Source: Cellulophaga sp. HaHa_2_95 (GTDB taxonomy: Bacteria > Bacteroidota > Bacteroidia > Flavobacteriales > Flavobacteriaceae). Taken from it: 64,000 bases of DNA. Under the pieces are notes generated by a model. It ran no database searches. It was not told the origin of the DNA and was given only the letters and a program-made list of their open reading frames with translations. Where the stretch lies: positions 1-64,000 of the forward strand of contig NZ_CP058988.1 of NCBI RefSeq assembly GCF_019278565.1. The letters are read 5' to 3'. Position 1 is the stretch's first letter, and each line of letters starts with the position of its first letter. This document shows positions 54,701 to 62,780 of the stretch, one piece after another. The position numbers were made by a program, and so were the translations under genes.

Positions 54701-55557
54701 AGTAAATGCCCAATATCATAATTAGCAGCCCCAATAACACTCGTTAACGTACTTTGCACTTGGGTATTCAAATTTCCTGTATAAGGATCAGTGGTTGCCG
54801 AGGTATAAATTACAGCATCCGTATTTGCGACTAATTCAAGAGTGACTCCTAAATCTGTTTCAAAAACCATATTAATCCTAGTTAACGTAGCATTAATAGC
54901 CGCTAAAGCATCTGCTTTTGTTCCTCCATGGTATGCTGTGTATTCTCCGGTCGCAGAAATAGCTACCCTATATTTACGCAATACCTGATCATCCACTAAA
55001 CGAGCTGTAGACTCATTTTTACTACTTAAACTCAGTTCTTTGGTGTCGCAAATAAAATTAGCATCAACGACATCGGTAGTTTTTCTAGTATACAAAATAT
55101 ACTCTTCTCCGTCTGATTTCTGCATGAATGTAGCTTCAGAAGATTTGGCATCTACCATCATACTTTGTACACCTTTAGAAGACACACTAAACCGAATACT
55201 TTTAGAACGATCTGCAGCCCCTACTCCTTTGTAAGATTTTATATTTGGATATCTTTTAGCTAATTCTGGCGCCATTACAGAAGACTCCTGAACATTAAAA
55301 GGCATTAAGTTCCCTTCTTCATCCGGAAAATAAAGCACTTGAGATTGCTTTGAACTCGATTTATTTTCTAACCGCGCTAAAAAATCTTTATCATTTAAAG
55401 TGTAAGTTTTAGCATCGAGCACAGACAGTTTCTGTAATTTACCAGAAACCTTTGAGGTATTAGATGTTGTTTGTTGCCAAAAAACATCTTGACCAAACCC
55501 AGAAAACGAGAGAAAAAATATGGGAATTGCAAAAAGTAGACGTAAGTTTGCTTTCAT
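51790..55557 (-). CDS. Secreted reprolysin-like metalloprotease with type IX sorting domain
   Basis: 1255 residues. Signal peptide (LLFAIPIFFLSFSGFGQ), a propeptide region to about 190, then the zinc protease with HEMGHQLGANH (HExxHxxGxxH) and Met-turn IMGYAGI. After it come an Ig-like/FN3 region (STTYDIEIATDAAFTNVVES, then TYYWRVKPKN), a proprotein-convertase P domain (LTVTLTSPEGTTVVLMAN), a thrombospondin-3-like calcium repeat (DADNDGVFDDGDD), and a C-terminal type A sorting domain (YPNPASDEV, then GVYILKLQSD). Exported by the type IX system; probably digests proteins outside the cell. Confidence 0.93.
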   Translation of the reverse strand: MKANLRLLFAIPIFFLSFSGFGQDVFWQQTTSNTSKVSGKLQKLSVLDAKTYTLNDKDFLARLENKSSSKQSQVLYFPDEEGNLMPFNVQESSVMAPELAKRYPNIKSYKGVGAADRSKSIRFSVSSKGVQSMMVDAKSSEATFMQKSDGEEYILYTRKTTDVVDANFICDTKELSLSSKNESTARLVDDQVLRKYRVAISATGEYTAYHGGTKADALAAINATLTRINMVFETDLGVTLELVANTDAVIYTSATTDPYTGNLNTQVQSTLTSVIGAANYDIGHLLNEDTNGGDAGFIGSVCKDAQKGSAYSSGTTPEGDLFDLDFVAHEMGHQLGANHTWSFESEGTQVQAEPGSGTTIMGYAGISGVNNVASNGQDYFHYYSIKQISEYLATTSCATEIPIVNTPPSIIGLPDYTIPMGTPFVLEGNASDTDVSDILTYAWEQVDDGVVTNTTFGPTNPSGATFRSQKPSVSPSRYFPKLSSVISGNLTQSNPVVNSAWETLSTIERDLNFALTVRDNGVGGGQVVSDLMKISVVETAGPFLVLSQNTTASFEAGSSQEILWDVANTTNSTINAQLVDILLSTDGGLTFETTLAQDVPNDGAHTVQLPNVVTTQARIMVKASSNVFFAVNEANFSITSSAIVLNFSELEYFICQPSDLIIPFTYETNGGFSEEATFSVSGLPTGLTASFSPATATANGTLVDLTFSNSGAAPIGEYQLIVVATSASNTKQVTLTVSVENISFTPVLLIAPTDAAVDAGINQVFEWQEEPSSTTYDIEIATDAAFTNVVESANVILTTYTSLGLTPNTTYYWRVKPKNNCGEGVFGNAFSFTTTNIDCKIVLAKSLPITISSSGSPTISSTISFIEDLPLSDVNVTLDLTHSYLADLTVTLTSPEGTTVVLMANSCGENRNVDATFDQSASSFVCGTNPAISGLVKPLGSLNAFNGESSKGDWVLTISDGAGGDGGSLNGFSLELCVEGLFRPDADNDGVFDDGDDMCLGTPEGLEVDTQGCPLYYFEPSNFEVVLNSESCRANDDGAIAITTNTSLAYTITVTGNGVNETSNFTTSYTLGDLASGTYEVCITGTDGVLTYEEYCFDAVVTQPDNLEVFAVLSDDGKNVDLNLLGAEEYIVRLNGVAQTVVSTSYKVALANGVNTLKVETNLPCQGSFEMEYIVLDKPFIYPNPASDEVQIFTGIVTTNNVVNIFALNGRLVKTSTIAEGTTELTIAVNDLPPGVYILKLQSDRLTETFKLIKQ

Positions 55558-55608
55558 TAAAACGAATTAACAGATTATAAAAGTAAGGCTTTTTATTATT
55601 TAATTTTT

Positions 55609-56538
55609 GTGATAACGATTCAAAACATAAGTAAATTCGACGACCAACAACCTACAGCGGTTACTATTGGTACATTTGATGGTGTGCATATAGGTCATAG
55701 AAAACTATTAGATAGACTCATAAATGATGCCAAACTTTTAAATTTAAAAGCCACTGTACTTACCTTTTTTCCCCATCCTAGGATGGTCTTGCAGCAAGAT
55801 GCCAATATTAAGCTTTTAAATACTATTGACGAGAAAACAAAAATTTTAGAGCATATTGGACTAGACTATTTAATGATCTACCCATTCTCAAAAGAATTCT
55901 CTAGACTCTCCGCTACAGATTTCGTAGAATCAATTTTAGTAAAAGGCTTAAACAGTAAAAAGATTATTATTGGTTACGATCACCGTTTTGGCAGAAATAG
56001 AAATGCAGACATCAAAGATTTAATATCGTTTGGCAAAACCTACAATTTTGAAGTAGAAGAAATACCTGCTCAAGAAATAGATGAAGTATCCGTAAGCTCT
56101 ACCAAAATTAGAAAAGCACTAGAAGAGGGTGATATTGCCACTGCTAATGCATATCTAGGGTATAATTACATGTTAACTGGTACTGTAATTCATGGAAAAG
56201 GTTTAGGTAAGCAATTAAGTTTCCCCACCGCAAACATTCATATTGAAGAATCCTATAAATTAATTCCGTTAAACGGAGTGTATGTTGTTAAAAGTGAAAT
56301 TGACAATCGTACGGTTTATGGAATGATGAATATTGGCTTTAACCCAACAGTGTCTGGCAAAGAAAAAAGCATTGAGGTTCATTTCTTTGATTTTGACAAA
56401 GATTTATACGGCAAGAAGCTTCAAGTTGATATTCTAGAACGCCTTCGGGATGAACATAAATTTAGTTCTGTAGAAGAGTTAAAGAAGCAATTAGATAAAG
56501 ATAAAAAAATATCTCTAAGCATGATTGCTAAGCCATGA
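55609..56538 (+). CDS. ribF: Bifunctional riboflavin kinase / FAD synthetase
   Basis: 309 residues, GTG start. FAD-synthetase domain with GTFDGVHIGHRKLL and the downstream GYDHRFGRNR; riboflavin-kinase domain with HGKGLGKQLSFPTANI and NGVYVV. It makes FMN and FAD. The start is the GTG because no in-frame ATG precedes the conserved region. It overlaps the HTTM gene by 4 bp (ATGA). Confidence 0.95.
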   Translation: MITIQNISKFDDQQPTAVTIGTFDGVHIGHRKLLDRLINDAKLLNLKATVLTFFPHPRMVLQQDANIKLLNTIDEKTKILEHIGLDYLMIYPFSKEFSRLSATDFVESILVKGLNSKKIIIGYDHRFGRNRNADIKDLISFGKTYNFEVEEIPAQEIDEVSVSSTKIRKALEEGDIATANAYLGYNYMLTGTVIHGKGLGKQLSFPTANIHIEESYKLIPLNGVYVVKSEIDNRTVYGMMNIGFNPTVSGKEKSIEVHFFDFDKDLYGKKLQVDILERLRDEHKFSSVEELKKQLDKDKKISLSMIAKP

Positions 56539-57845
56539 ACTCCTTTTTTCTCAAAAAGATAGATAACATCGGTTTAATTCTTTTTAGAATATTTTTTGGT
56601 ATTTTAGTAAGCTTAGAATGCTTTGGCGCCATCCTCACGGGTTGGGTCAAAAGCAACCTTGTGGAACCAAAGTTTAACTTCTCCTTCATTGGTTTTGAAT
56701 GGCTTACCACTTTAGCAGGCCCAGGAATGTATGCTTATTTTATCATTATGGGTTCTCTCGGAATTTTAATTTCTATTGGCTACAAATACACGTATAGCAT
56801 GCTTGCTTTTGCACTTATGTGGTCTGGTGTATATCTTATGCAAAAAACATCTTACAACAACCATTATTATTTGTTGATGTTAATTTCTAGTATCATGGTC
56901 TTCTTTCCTGCCCATAAAGATTATTCAATTGATGCTAAATTAAATCCAGAAATTCGTAGTAATAAAATGCATGCGTATTTTAAATATATAATTATCCTTC
57001 AACTATTCATTGTTTATACGTACGCTGCCATTGCCAAAGTATATGCTGATTGGTTAAATTTTGATTTTATACAGGTACTCATGCGTGGCAAAGCAAACTA
57101 TTTTTTAATAGGCGATCTATTACAACTTCCATGGATTCATCAAATCATTTCTGTTTTTGGAATCTTATTTGATCTACTTATTATCCCTGCACTACTTTGG
57201 AAACCGAGTAGAAAATATGCCTTTATTTTTGCTGTTTTCTTTCATGTCTTCAATTCCATAGTCTTTCAAATAGGAATTTTCCCCTATTTAGCATTAGCAT
57301 TTACGGTGTTCTTTTTTGAACCAAAAAAAATTAGAGCCTTATTTTTTAAAAATACATTAGCCTATGCTCCTGCCAATATCGCAACCCCTAAATTTAAAAC
57401 CGTAATATTAGGAATTTGGATTCTCTATTTCATTTTCCAAATTGGTTTGCCATTACGTCATCATTTTTTTGAAGATGATGTTCTCTGGACAGAAGAAGGC
57501 CATAGATTAAGTTGGAGAATGATGTTACGAAGGCGAAGTGGCATTGTTCATTTCGATGTTGTTGACAAACAGACCAACACGACTACAAGAGTAAATCTAA
57601 CTCCTTATTTAACTAAAAAGCAAATCAGGAAAATTGGCGCTTACCCTGATTTTATATGGCAATTTGCCCAACATTTGAAAAAAGAAGCTGAAAAAAATAA
57701 TAAAGAAATTGCTGTTTATGCACACGCACGTGTTAGCATAAACGGAAAGCCCAAAAGGCAATTAATAGATCCTAAGGTAGATTTAGCACAAGAAGAATGG
57801 CAACATTTTAAGCACAACAGCTTTATTTTACCTAGCCATAAATAG
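56535..57845 (+). CDS. HTTM-domain membrane protein (vitamin-K-dependent carboxylase-like)
   Basis: 436 residues with about eight membrane spans (for example LILFRIFFGILVSLECFGAI and FAVFFHVFNSIVFQIGIF). This is the HTTM/gamma-carboxylase-like family; a soluble C-terminal part (about 315-436) follows. Bacterial members have no known substrate; the eukaryotic relatives carboxylate Glu residues. The 4-bp overlap with ribF implies translational coupling. Whether it has carboxylase activity cannot be said. Confidence 0.85.
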   Translation: MNSFFLKKIDNIGLILFRIFFGILVSLECFGAILTGWVKSNLVEPKFNFSFIGFEWLTTLAGPGMYAYFIIMGSLGILISIGYKYTYSMLAFALMWSGVYLMQKTSYNNHYYLLMLISSIMVFFPAHKDYSIDAKLNPEIRSNKMHAYFKYIIILQLFIVYTYAAIAKVYADWLNFDFIQVLMRGKANYFLIGDLLQLPWIHQIISVFGILFDLLIIPALLWKPSRKYAFIFAVFFHVFNSIVFQIGIFPYLALAFTVFFFEPKKIRALFFKNTLAYAPANIATPKFKTVILGIWILYFIFQIGLPLRHHFFEDDVLWTEEGHRLSWRMMLRRRSGIVHFDVVDKQTNTTTRVNLTPYLTKKQIRKIGAYPDFIWQFAQHLKKEAEKNNKEIAVYAHARVSINGKPKRQLIDPKVDLAQEEWQHFKHNSFILPSHK

Positions 57846-57848
57846 AAG

Positions 57849-57856
57849 TATCTTTG
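57849..57856 (+). promoter_or_regulatory. -7 box of serS
   Basis: TATCTTTG, 76 bp before the serS start codon. Confidence 0.5.
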
Positions 57857-57932
57857 TTACACTACAACTTTTACACTTTCTCTTTTGTGCTATCCTTAAT
57901 TACCATTAAATTTGAAATCAAAATTTAAGTAG

Positions 57933-59204
57933 ATGTTACAGCTAAATGTTATTAGAGAAAATAAGGATGCCATTATCCAAGCTTTAAAAAAGCGAAATTC
58001 TGATGCCGCTTCCCTTATTGATTCTGTACTAGTTCTTGACGAAAAAAGAAGAGCTACACAAACGCAATTAGACAAAACTTTAGCAGACTCTAACAAGCTT
58101 TCTAAAGAAATTGGGATCCTATATAAAAGTGGTAAAACTCAAGAAGCAAACGCGCTAAAAGAAGAGACTGCCAATTTAAAAGAAAGCTCAAAAGATTTAA
58201 CAGAAGAATTAAATACTATTGCCACTGAACTTCAGCAGGCATTATATCTAATTCCTAACGTTCCTCACGACTCTGTTCCTACAGGCAAGTCTGAGGAAGA
58301 CAATGAAGAGATATTTAAAGAAGGAGCTATTCCTGTTTTAGCAGATGGTGCTTTACCACATTGGGAGTTAGCCAAGAAATATGATATTATTGATTTTGAA
58401 TTAGGCGTTAAAATTGCGGGAGCAGGTTTTCCTGTTTATAAAGGTAAAGGCGCACGTTTGCAACGCGCCCTTATTAATTATTTCTTAGACAAAAACACCG
58501 CAGCCGGATATAATGAAATTCAAGTACCCCATGTAGTCAATGAGGCATCTGGTTACGGAACAGGGCAATTGCCAGACAAAGAAGGGCAAATGTATTATAT
58601 GCCTGCAGATGATTTATACCTAATTCCTACTGCAGAAATCCCTGTTACGAATGTGTTCCGAGATGTAATTCTTAATGAGAAAGATTTTCCAATAACACAT
58701 ACCGCTTACACCCCTTGCTTTAGAAGAGAAGCAGGGAGTTACGGCGCTCACGTTCGTGGTTTAAATAGACTACATCAATTTGATAAGGTTGAAATAGTAC
58801 GCGTAGAACATCCAAGCAAATCTTATGAGGCTTTAGATGGTATGGTTGAGCACGTAAAAGGCATTTTGCGTGAATTAAAATTACCGTATAGAATTTTACG
58901 TCTTTGCGCTGGCGATTTAGGGTTTACCTCTGCCTTAACATTTGACTTTGAAGTATTCTCTACCGCTCAAGACCGTTGGTTAGAAATAAGCTCTGTTTCT
59001 AATTTTGAAACCTACCAAGCAAACAGATTAAAACTTCGTTTTAAAGATGAAGATGGTAAAAGCCAATTAGCACATACCTTGAACGGAAGTGCTTTAGCCT
59101 TGCCACGTGTATTGGCAGGGATATTAGAAAACTATCAAACTGAAGACGGCATTATGATTCCGGAAGTATTAGTACCGTATTGTGGTTTTGATAAGATTGA
59201 TTAA
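57933..59204 (+). CDS. serS: Seryl-tRNA synthetase
   Basis: 423 residues, the standard length. N-terminal coiled-coil arm that binds tRNA-Ser (LDKTLADSNKLSKEIGILYK), class II motif 2 FRREAGSYG with RGLNRLHQFDKVE, and motif 3 LNGSALALPRVLAGILENYQ. Charges tRNA-Ser. A clear terminator follows. Confidence 0.97.
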   Translation: MLQLNVIRENKDAIIQALKKRNSDAASLIDSVLVLDEKRRATQTQLDKTLADSNKLSKEIGILYKSGKTQEANALKEETANLKESSKDLTEELNTIATELQQALYLIPNVPHDSVPTGKSEEDNEEIFKEGAIPVLADGALPHWELAKKYDIIDFELGVKIAGAGFPVYKGKGARLQRALINYFLDKNTAAGYNEIQVPHVVNEASGYGTGQLPDKEGQMYYMPADDLYLIPTAEIPVTNVFRDVILNEKDFPITHTAYTPCFRREAGSYGAHVRGLNRLHQFDKVEIVRVEHPSKSYEALDGMVEHVKGILRELKLPYRILRLCAGDLGFTSALTFDFEVFSTAQDRWLEISSVSNFETYQANRLKLRFKDEDGKSQLAHTLNGSALALPRVLAGILENYQTEDGIMIPEVLVPYCGFDKID

Positions 59205-59213
59205 AAAAATTAC

Positions 59214-59244
59214 AAGCGCTATACTTTCCTATAGCGCTTTTTTT
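59214..59244 (+). terminator. Terminator of serS
   Basis: AGCGCTATA (59215-59223) pairs with TATAGCGCT (59230-59238) before a T7 run. Confidence 0.9.
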
Positions 59245-59294
59245 ATACCACCACTCTAAAAATTACTTCACTTAAAAATAAATAAGTTTCTACG

Positions 59295-59302
59295 TATCTT
59301 TG
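59295..59302 (+). promoter_or_regulatory. -7 box of the TPR gene
   Basis: TATCTTTG, only 14 bp before the TTG start codon, implying a nearly leaderless transcript. Confidence 0.55.
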
Positions 59303-59316
59303 AGTAAAAAGCGCCC

Positions 59317-61104
59317 TTGAAACTTTTCCTATCCTTATTAATTTTTCTATGTGTACAATGGTCGTCCGCACAAGAAAACTATGTTTTAGCCAAACAGTAT
59401 TTAATTGATGGAGATTTTGATAAAGCAGTAATATATTTTGAAAAGCTTGTCAAACAAAACCCCTACAGAAGCGATTATTCCGAAGATTTAATTACGTGTT
59501 ATCAGCAATTAGAGCAATATGCCGATGCAGAAAAAGTTCTTATCAGCAGGTTAGAAAGTAAAAAATCACACCCAGTTTTAATTGTAGATCTAGGGTATAA
59601 TTACACCTTACAAAAGGAAAATAACAAGGCTGCAGAAATGTATGAACAGGCATTAGCCGTGATTCCTAAAAACCCCAATTTCGCCTATAGTATTGGTTCG
59701 AGATTTCAGAAATACACATTACTAGACTACTCCGAAAAAGCTTTTTTAAGCGGAATGGAAGCGAGTCCGGAGTTGGATTTTAATTTTCCTTTAGCCAAAA
59801 TTTACGGAGAACAAGGTAAAATTGAAGCAATGTATTTAGCCTTTATCAACCTTTTAAAAAACGGTAGCACTTCTATGTCTAGCGTTTTGAGAAATATAGA
59901 TGACTTTGTTACAGAAGACGCGCAAGCCGAAAACAATATCCTTTTTAAAAAATTACTTTTAAAAAATGCACAAAGAGACCCCGATATCCTTTGGAATCAA
60001 CTGTTAAGCTGGCTATTTGTTCGCCAACTACAATACAGAAGTGCTTTCACCCAAGAAAAGGCTATTTACAAAAGGTCTGAAGACAGTTCTTTATCAAGGA
60101 TTCAAGATTTGGGAAAGATTGCTTTAACATATAAAGATTATGAAACTGCAGATGCCATATTTGACTTTATTATATCCAATACTAGCAATAGCGAGTTTAA
60201 ATTAGATGCACAGTTAAATAGAATAACTATTCAACTCCTAGAAACCGATGATAAAAAACTAGAGGTACTAGAAGCTTTATTTGAAAAAATGATAGCAGAA
60301 TATGGATTTAAAAGCAATACACTACAATTACAAATTGCATATGCTAATTTTTTAACCTTCCAAAAAAACAATCCTAAAAAAGCCATCAGTATTCTTAAGG
60401 AAAGTTTAGAGCTTCCTTTAAACACATACGGGAAAGCCTATCTAAAAATGGCCTTAGGAGATATTTTAGTGTATGATCAAAAATTTAACCAAGCATTGAT
60501 CTATTTTTCTCAGATACAACAAGATTTAAAAAATGATGTCCTAGCCCAGAATGCCCGTTTTAAAGTAGCACAAACAAGTTTTTACAAAGGAGATTTTGAA
60601 TGGGCGTTAACACAATTAAAAGTATTACGCAGCTCTACTTCTCAACTTATTGCTAATGATGCCATGCAACTTAGCTTATTAATATCAGACAACTCTTTAG
60701 AGGATTCTACGCAAACAGCCTTAAAAATTTATGCAAAAGCAGATTTATTAGCCTATCAGAAAAAAAACAAAGAAGCCATTGCTACGTTAGATCTTATATT
60801 GAAAGATCATAAAGGAGAAAAAATTGAAGATGAAGCTTTATTAAAACAAGGGGAACTTCTAGAGCAAATGAACGATTTTGATACTGCGAAATTCAACTAT
60901 CAAAAAATCATTGAATTTTATCCTACAGATATTTTAGCTGATGACGCCTATTTTGCCATCGCACAATTGTATGAAAATAATTTTAATGATATGGAGAAGG
61001 CCAAAGAAAGCTACGAGAAAATCATATACCACTACCAGGACAGCTATTATTTTCCACAAGCTAGAAAAAACTACAGGCGTTTACGTGGTGATGCCATTGA
61101 GTGA
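59317..61104 (+). CDS. Exported tetratricopeptide-repeat protein
   Basis: 595 residues with signal peptide KLFLSLLIFLCVQWSSAQ; the start is a TTG because it exactly frames the signal peptide and follows the promoter. The mature part is TPR helices (QYLIDGDFDKAVIYFEKLV, AYFAIAQLYENNFNDMEKA). A periplasmic or outer-membrane scaffold; TPR lipoproteins or partners of gliding and secretion systems look similar. No enzyme motif. Function unknown. Confidence 0.88.
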   Translation: MKLFLSLLIFLCVQWSSAQENYVLAKQYLIDGDFDKAVIYFEKLVKQNPYRSDYSEDLITCYQQLEQYADAEKVLISRLESKKSHPVLIVDLGYNYTLQKENNKAAEMYEQALAVIPKNPNFAYSIGSRFQKYTLLDYSEKAFLSGMEASPELDFNFPLAKIYGEQGKIEAMYLAFINLLKNGSTSMSSVLRNIDDFVTEDAQAENNILFKKLLLKNAQRDPDILWNQLLSWLFVRQLQYRSAFTQEKAIYKRSEDSSLSRIQDLGKIALTYKDYETADAIFDFIISNTSNSEFKLDAQLNRITIQLLETDDKKLEVLEALFEKMIAEYGFKSNTLQLQIAYANFLTFQKNNPKKAISILKESLELPLNTYGKAYLKMALGDILVYDQKFNQALIYFSQIQQDLKNDVLAQNARFKVAQTSFYKGDFEWALTQLKVLRSSTSQLIANDAMQLSLLISDNSLEDSTQTALKIYAKADLLAYQKKNKEAIATLDLILKDHKGEKIEDEALLKQGELLEQMNDFDTAKFNYQKIIEFYPTDILADDAYFAIAQLYENNFNDMEKAKESYEKIIYHYQDSYYFPQARKNYRRLRGDAIE

Positions 61105-61241
61105 GGTCTGTACATGACTTCAATACCGCCAAAATCAACATACAATCCGCTGAAATACGAAAGCATTTTTAAACTCATTTAAAAGTAGGATTAAAATAAG
61201 CATAGCATATACTTGCATTTGTGCGTGTACTATTTAACTTC

Positions 61242-61249
61242 TACCTTTG
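61242..61249 (+). promoter_or_regulatory. -7 box of the DUF4286 gene
   Basis: TACCTTTG, 33 bp before the ATG; it overlaps an upstream in-frame TTG and so excludes that start. Confidence 0.6.
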
Positions 61250-61282
61250 CCATCAATACTTTACCTTAATACAAAAATCTCA

Positions 61283-61594
61283 ATGTACATATACAACGTT
61301 ACTTCAAACATAGATGAATCCATCCACGATCAGTGGTTAGGATGGATGAAAGAAACACATATTCCTGATATGATTGCCACAGGAAAATTTAGTGCTGCCA
61401 AATTATGTCGTGTTTTAATCGAAGAAGAAATGGGAGGCGTTACCTACTCTGTGCAATATACTACAACTTCAAAAGATGAACTTGAAAAATATTATAAAGA
61501 GGATGCTCCGAGATTAAGGCAAGAAGCGATGAAACTTTTTGCTGATAAAATACTAGCCTTCAGAACAGAATTAGAAATTATTAGTGAGCATTAA
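61283..61594 (+). CDS. DUF4286-like small protein
   Basis: About 103 residues from the ATG at 61283 (MYIYNVTSNIDESIHDQWL), a dimeric alpha-beta-barrel-like fold by its pattern (WLGWMKETHIPDMIATGKFS). Matches DUF4286 as I remember it. An upstream TTG would lie inside the promoter. The next gene starts 11 bp before its stop codon, so the two are coupled; rsmA and mgtE follow. Function unknown. Confidence 0.83.
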   Translation: MYIYNVTSNIDESIHDQWLGWMKETHIPDMIATGKFSAAKLCRVLIEEEMGGVTYSVQYTTTSKDELEKYYKEDAPRLRQEAMKLFADKILAFRTELEIISEH

Positions 61595-61898
61595 CACCTA
61601 TTTATTCTCCTACGGAAACCTTCAAGAAATTGAGGTTCAACTTAAATTATATGGGAGAAAACTAATAGGAGTCAAAGATAGCTTGCTAGGATATCAGATT
61701 TCTGATAAAAAAGTTGCCGCTTTATATCCTATACTTATAAAAGCAACCGAAGAAAACAGATCAGTGAATGGGCTAGTTTTTCAAATAACCGCTAAAGAAT
61801 TAGTAGTATCAGATGCCTACGAAGGCCACGAGTACCAAAGATTAGCGATAACACTTACATCGGGCAAAAAAGCTTGGTGCTATGTAAAGCCTCAATAA
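61584..61898 (+). CDS. Gamma-glutamylcyclotransferase-like (AIG2) protein
   Basis: 104 residues, GTG start overlapping the DUF4286 gene by 11 bp. NTYLFSYGNLQEIEVQLKLYGR fits the YxxYGNL opening of the GGCT/AIG2 fold, and a Glu follows in VSDAYEGHEYQRL where the catalytic Glu is expected. It may cyclise gamma-glutamyl compounds, but substrates vary. 12 bp before rsmA. Confidence 0.8.
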   Translation: MSINTYLFSYGNLQEIEVQLKLYGRKLIGVKDSLLGYQISDKKVAALYPILIKATEENRSVNGLVFQITAKELVVSDAYEGHEYQRLAITLTSGKKAWCYVKPQ

Positions 61899-61910
61899 AA
61901 GTCTAAAATT

Positions 61911-62780
61911 ATGGCTAAGAAAGATTTCAAAAAAAACAAAGCGATGTTTAATGCTAAAAAAGGCACTAAACCAAGCAGCCCTGTAAAAGCCAAAAAACAT
62001 TTAGGACAACACTTTCTAAAGGATGAAGATATCGCAAGGCAAATTGCAGAAACGCTAACTATAAAAGGCTATAAAAACGCTATTGAAATAGGCCCTGGAA
62101 CAGGAGTGCTAACTAAATATTTATTAAAGGAAGACGTAAACTTGGTGGCTATGGATTTAGATTCAGAATCTATAGTATACCTAAACAATAGTTTCTTCCT
62201 AGAGCATCCTGAATTTATAGGTCGAAAGCAAGAATTTAAGGTTATAGAGGCCGATTTTTTAAAGTATGATGTTACCACCTTATTCGGTGATGAGCAGTTT
62301 GCCATAACGGGAAATTTCCCTTATAATATTTCTACACAAATTGTATTCAAATTACTAGAAATACGCCATCTAGTACCAGAATTCTCTGGAATGTTCCAAA
62401 AAGAAGTGGCACAACGTATATGCGAAAAAGAAGGCAGTAAAGCATATGGCATCTTATCCGTACTTGTGCAAGCATTTTTTGATGCCGAATATTTATTTAC
62501 CGTACCGCCAACCGTCTTTGACCCACCACCAAAAGTAGAATCTGGTGTTTTACGTTTAACACGAAAAGAAAACCAAACATTGGCTTGCAATGAAAAGTCG
62601 CTCTACAGAGTGGTTAAAGCTGCATTTGGGCAACGTAGAAAAACAATTCGTAACAGTTTAAAAACATTCAACCTTTCTGATAGTCTTAGAGAAGATACTA
62701 TCTTTGACAAGAGACCAGAACAGCTATCTGTTACTGACTTTATTTCACTTACAAACAAGATTGACAATGATACCGTTTAA
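61911..62780 (+). CDS. rsmA: 16S rRNA A1518/A1519 dimethyltransferase
   Basis: 289 residues (KsgA family). SAM site [16 protein letters not shown], catalytic N-motif [10 protein letters not shown], and C-terminal [11 protein letters not shown]. The first 25 residues are a basic tail ([18 protein letters not shown]) often seen in Flavobacteria. Dimethylates two adenosines at the 3' end of 16S rRNA. Overlaps mgtE by 14 bp. Confidence 0.95.
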   Translation: MAKKDFKKNKAMFNAKKGTKPSSPVKAKKHLGQHFLKDEDIARQIAETLTIKGYKNAIEIGPGTGVLTKYLLKEDVNLVAMDLDSESIVYLNNSFFLEHPEFIGRKQEFKVIEADFLKYDVTTLFGDEQFAITGNFPYNISTQIVFKLLEIRHLVPEFSGMFQKEVAQRICEKEGSKAYGILSVLVQAFFDAEYLFTVPPTVFDPPPKVESGVLRLTRKENQTLACNEKSLYRVVKAAFGQRRKTIRNSLKTFNLSDSLREDTIFDKRPEQLSVTDFISLTNKIDNDTV

